Assembly: GCA_947624765.1 (NCBI GenBank)
Contig: CANQLS010000090.1
Span: forward strand, 1-6,342
Origin: an uncultured Clostridia bacterium
Lineage (GTDB): Bacteria; Bacillota; Clostridia; TANB77; UBA1234
Length of the DNA stretch: 6,342 nucleotides
Direction of reading: 5' to 3'
The translations under genes and the position numbers were made by a program. Below are positions 5,537-6,342 of the stretch, one piece after another. The notes below the pieces were generated by a model. The model saw only the letters and a list, made by a program, of their open reading frames with translations, had not been told where the DNA came from and did not search any database. Position 1 is the first letter of the stretch. Each line of letters starts with the position of its first letter.

Positions 5537-6342
5537 ATGTTAGAATTAGAAGAGGCTAAGCAACTTGTTAAGGAGTTGGAGAAAAGATTACAAGAAATGA
5601 GGGATTCTCTTTGACGTTGTTGCGAAGGAAAATAAATTACGAGAATTGGAAGAGTTAACAAATGATAATGCCTTTTGGAACGACCAAGAAAATTCTGCTA
5701 AGGTATTGCAAGAGATAAAAGCTTTAAAAGATAAGATTGCGAGTTATACGAATGTTGCTAAAGAGCTAGAGGATGTTAATGTTTTAGTAGAACTAGGTTT
5801 GGAAGAAAAAGAGGAGAGTCTTATTCCAGAGGTGAAACATGCACTTAAGGTTCTTCAAAAGGATATGGATAGATTAGAAATTGAAACTTTGCTTTCTGGA
5901 AAGCATGATAATAGCAATAGCATTATTACAATTCATCCCGGAGCTGGTGGTACAGAATCGCAAGATTGGGCTCAAATGCTTTATCGTATGTATACTATGT
6001 GGGCTGAAAAAAATCATTATCAATTAGAAGAGCTAGATTATTTAGATGGTGATGTGGCTGGTATAAAAAGTGTTACATTTCGTATTGTTGGAACAAATTC
6101 TTATGGATATTTAAAAGGAGAAAATGGCGTTCATAGATTGGTAAGGATTTCGCCATTTGATTCTGGAGGAAGAAGGCATACGTCTTTTGCCTCAGTAGAA
6201 GTAATACCGGAGATAGAAGATACAACTCAAATAGAAATTAACCCTGAAGATTTAAGAGTAGATACTTATCGTTCAAGTGGAGCAGGGGGACAACATATTA
6301 ATAAAACAGAATCAGCTATTCGTATTACACATATACCTACTA
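5537..6342 (+). CDS. prfB: Peptide chain release factor 2, frameshifted and 3'-truncated by the window
   Basis: RF2 reads UGA and UAA stop codons and triggers release of the finished protein on the ribosome. The first 25 codons (5537-5611) end at an in-frame UGA (5612-5614). A +1 shift at CTT continues the protein from GAC (5613-5615) without a stop to the window edge, giving 268 residues of roughly 365. The N-terminal part is a charged helical domain; GAGGTES opens the conserved core. With the frameshift counted, the stop-recognition tripeptide SPF is at 205-207 and the catalytic GGQ at 250-252, the same numbering as E. coli RF2. Residue 246 is Ser, a position that varies between Ala/Ser and Thr in RF2 proteins. 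GGGGGTG (5525-5531) lies 5 bases before the ATG. A 227-base gap separates it from hydA, without a convincing promoter of its own. Expression is autoregulated: low RF2 makes the ribosome pause at UGA and shift. Confidence 0.96.
5600..5615 (+). promoter_or_regulatory. prfB +1 programmed frameshift site
   Basis: AGGGATTCTCTTTGAC matches the E. coli prfB signal AGGGGGTATCTTTGAC at 13 of 16 positions. It keeps the slippery CTT (5609-5611), the UGA and the following C (a weak termination context). The internal Shine-Dalgarno-like AGGG is in the same register as in E. coli but pairs less extensively with the 16S 3' end. The tRNA-Leu on CTT slips to TTT, and reading resumes at GAC. Confidence 0.93.

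Noticed and set aside
5612..5614. In-frame TGA suggesting that prfB is a broken gene
   Set aside because: It sits exactly at the conserved CTTTGAC recoding site, and the protein resumes in the +1 frame with SPF and GGQ at the expected positions.
5455..5661. Minus-strand open frame of 68 codons over the prfB start
   Set aside because: It overlaps the 5' end of prfB and its frameshift site, and its product shows no recognisable domain.

Overview
The window looks like chromosomal DNA from a low-GC Firmicute, most likely an anaerobic Clostridia member of the gut-commensal type. The evidence is strong A/T codon bias, perfect AGGAGG ribosome binding sites, a clostridial-type NADH-linked [FeFe] hydrogenase, and a prepilin with a LamG-like domain of a kind common in gut Clostridia. 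No species can be named from sequence alone. TGA is used as a true stop (end of hydA), and the release factor that reads it (prfB) lies next door, so the standard bacterial code applies.

Layout, all genes on the + strand. (1) 3-1040: a type IV prepilin-like secreted protein with a C-terminal LamG/concanavalin-like domain, closed by a strong T-tailed hairpin at 1048-1102. (2) 1041-1235: an intergenic region with that terminator, a GC-rich palindromic repeat and a near-consensus promoter. (3) 1236-3551: a fused HydC-HydB (NuoE-NuoF type) hydrogenase subunit. (4) 3564-5309: HydA, the [FeFe] hydrogenase catalytic subunit, 12 bases downstream. (5) 5310-5536: an intergenic region with an 18-bp direct repeat, a second copy of the GC-rich palindrome and a separate dyad, but no clear terminator or promoter. 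(6) 5537 to the window end: prfB (peptide chain release factor 2), read through an in-frame UGA by the classic +1 programmed frameshift and cut off by the window edge just after the GGQ motif.

The hydrogenase operon is the functional core. HydC-HydB carries the NADH/FMN site and a chain of Fe-S clusters; HydA carries the H-cluster and its own Fe-S relay. Together they would make a soluble cytoplasmic enzyme that releases fermentation electrons as H2 from NADH, with or without ferredoxin co-oxidation (electron confurcation), or runs in reverse. Sequence alone does not settle which. Maturation genes (hydE, hydF, hydG) are not in the window.

I see no wholly undescribed system. The points most worth a second look are: the HydC-HydB junction, which keeps what looks like the ribosome binding site and ATG of a formerly separate hydB; the TSCSP active-site motif of HydA; the GC-rich palindromic repeat, which folds better on the minus strand in both copies; and the repeat/dyad cluster between hydA and prfB.
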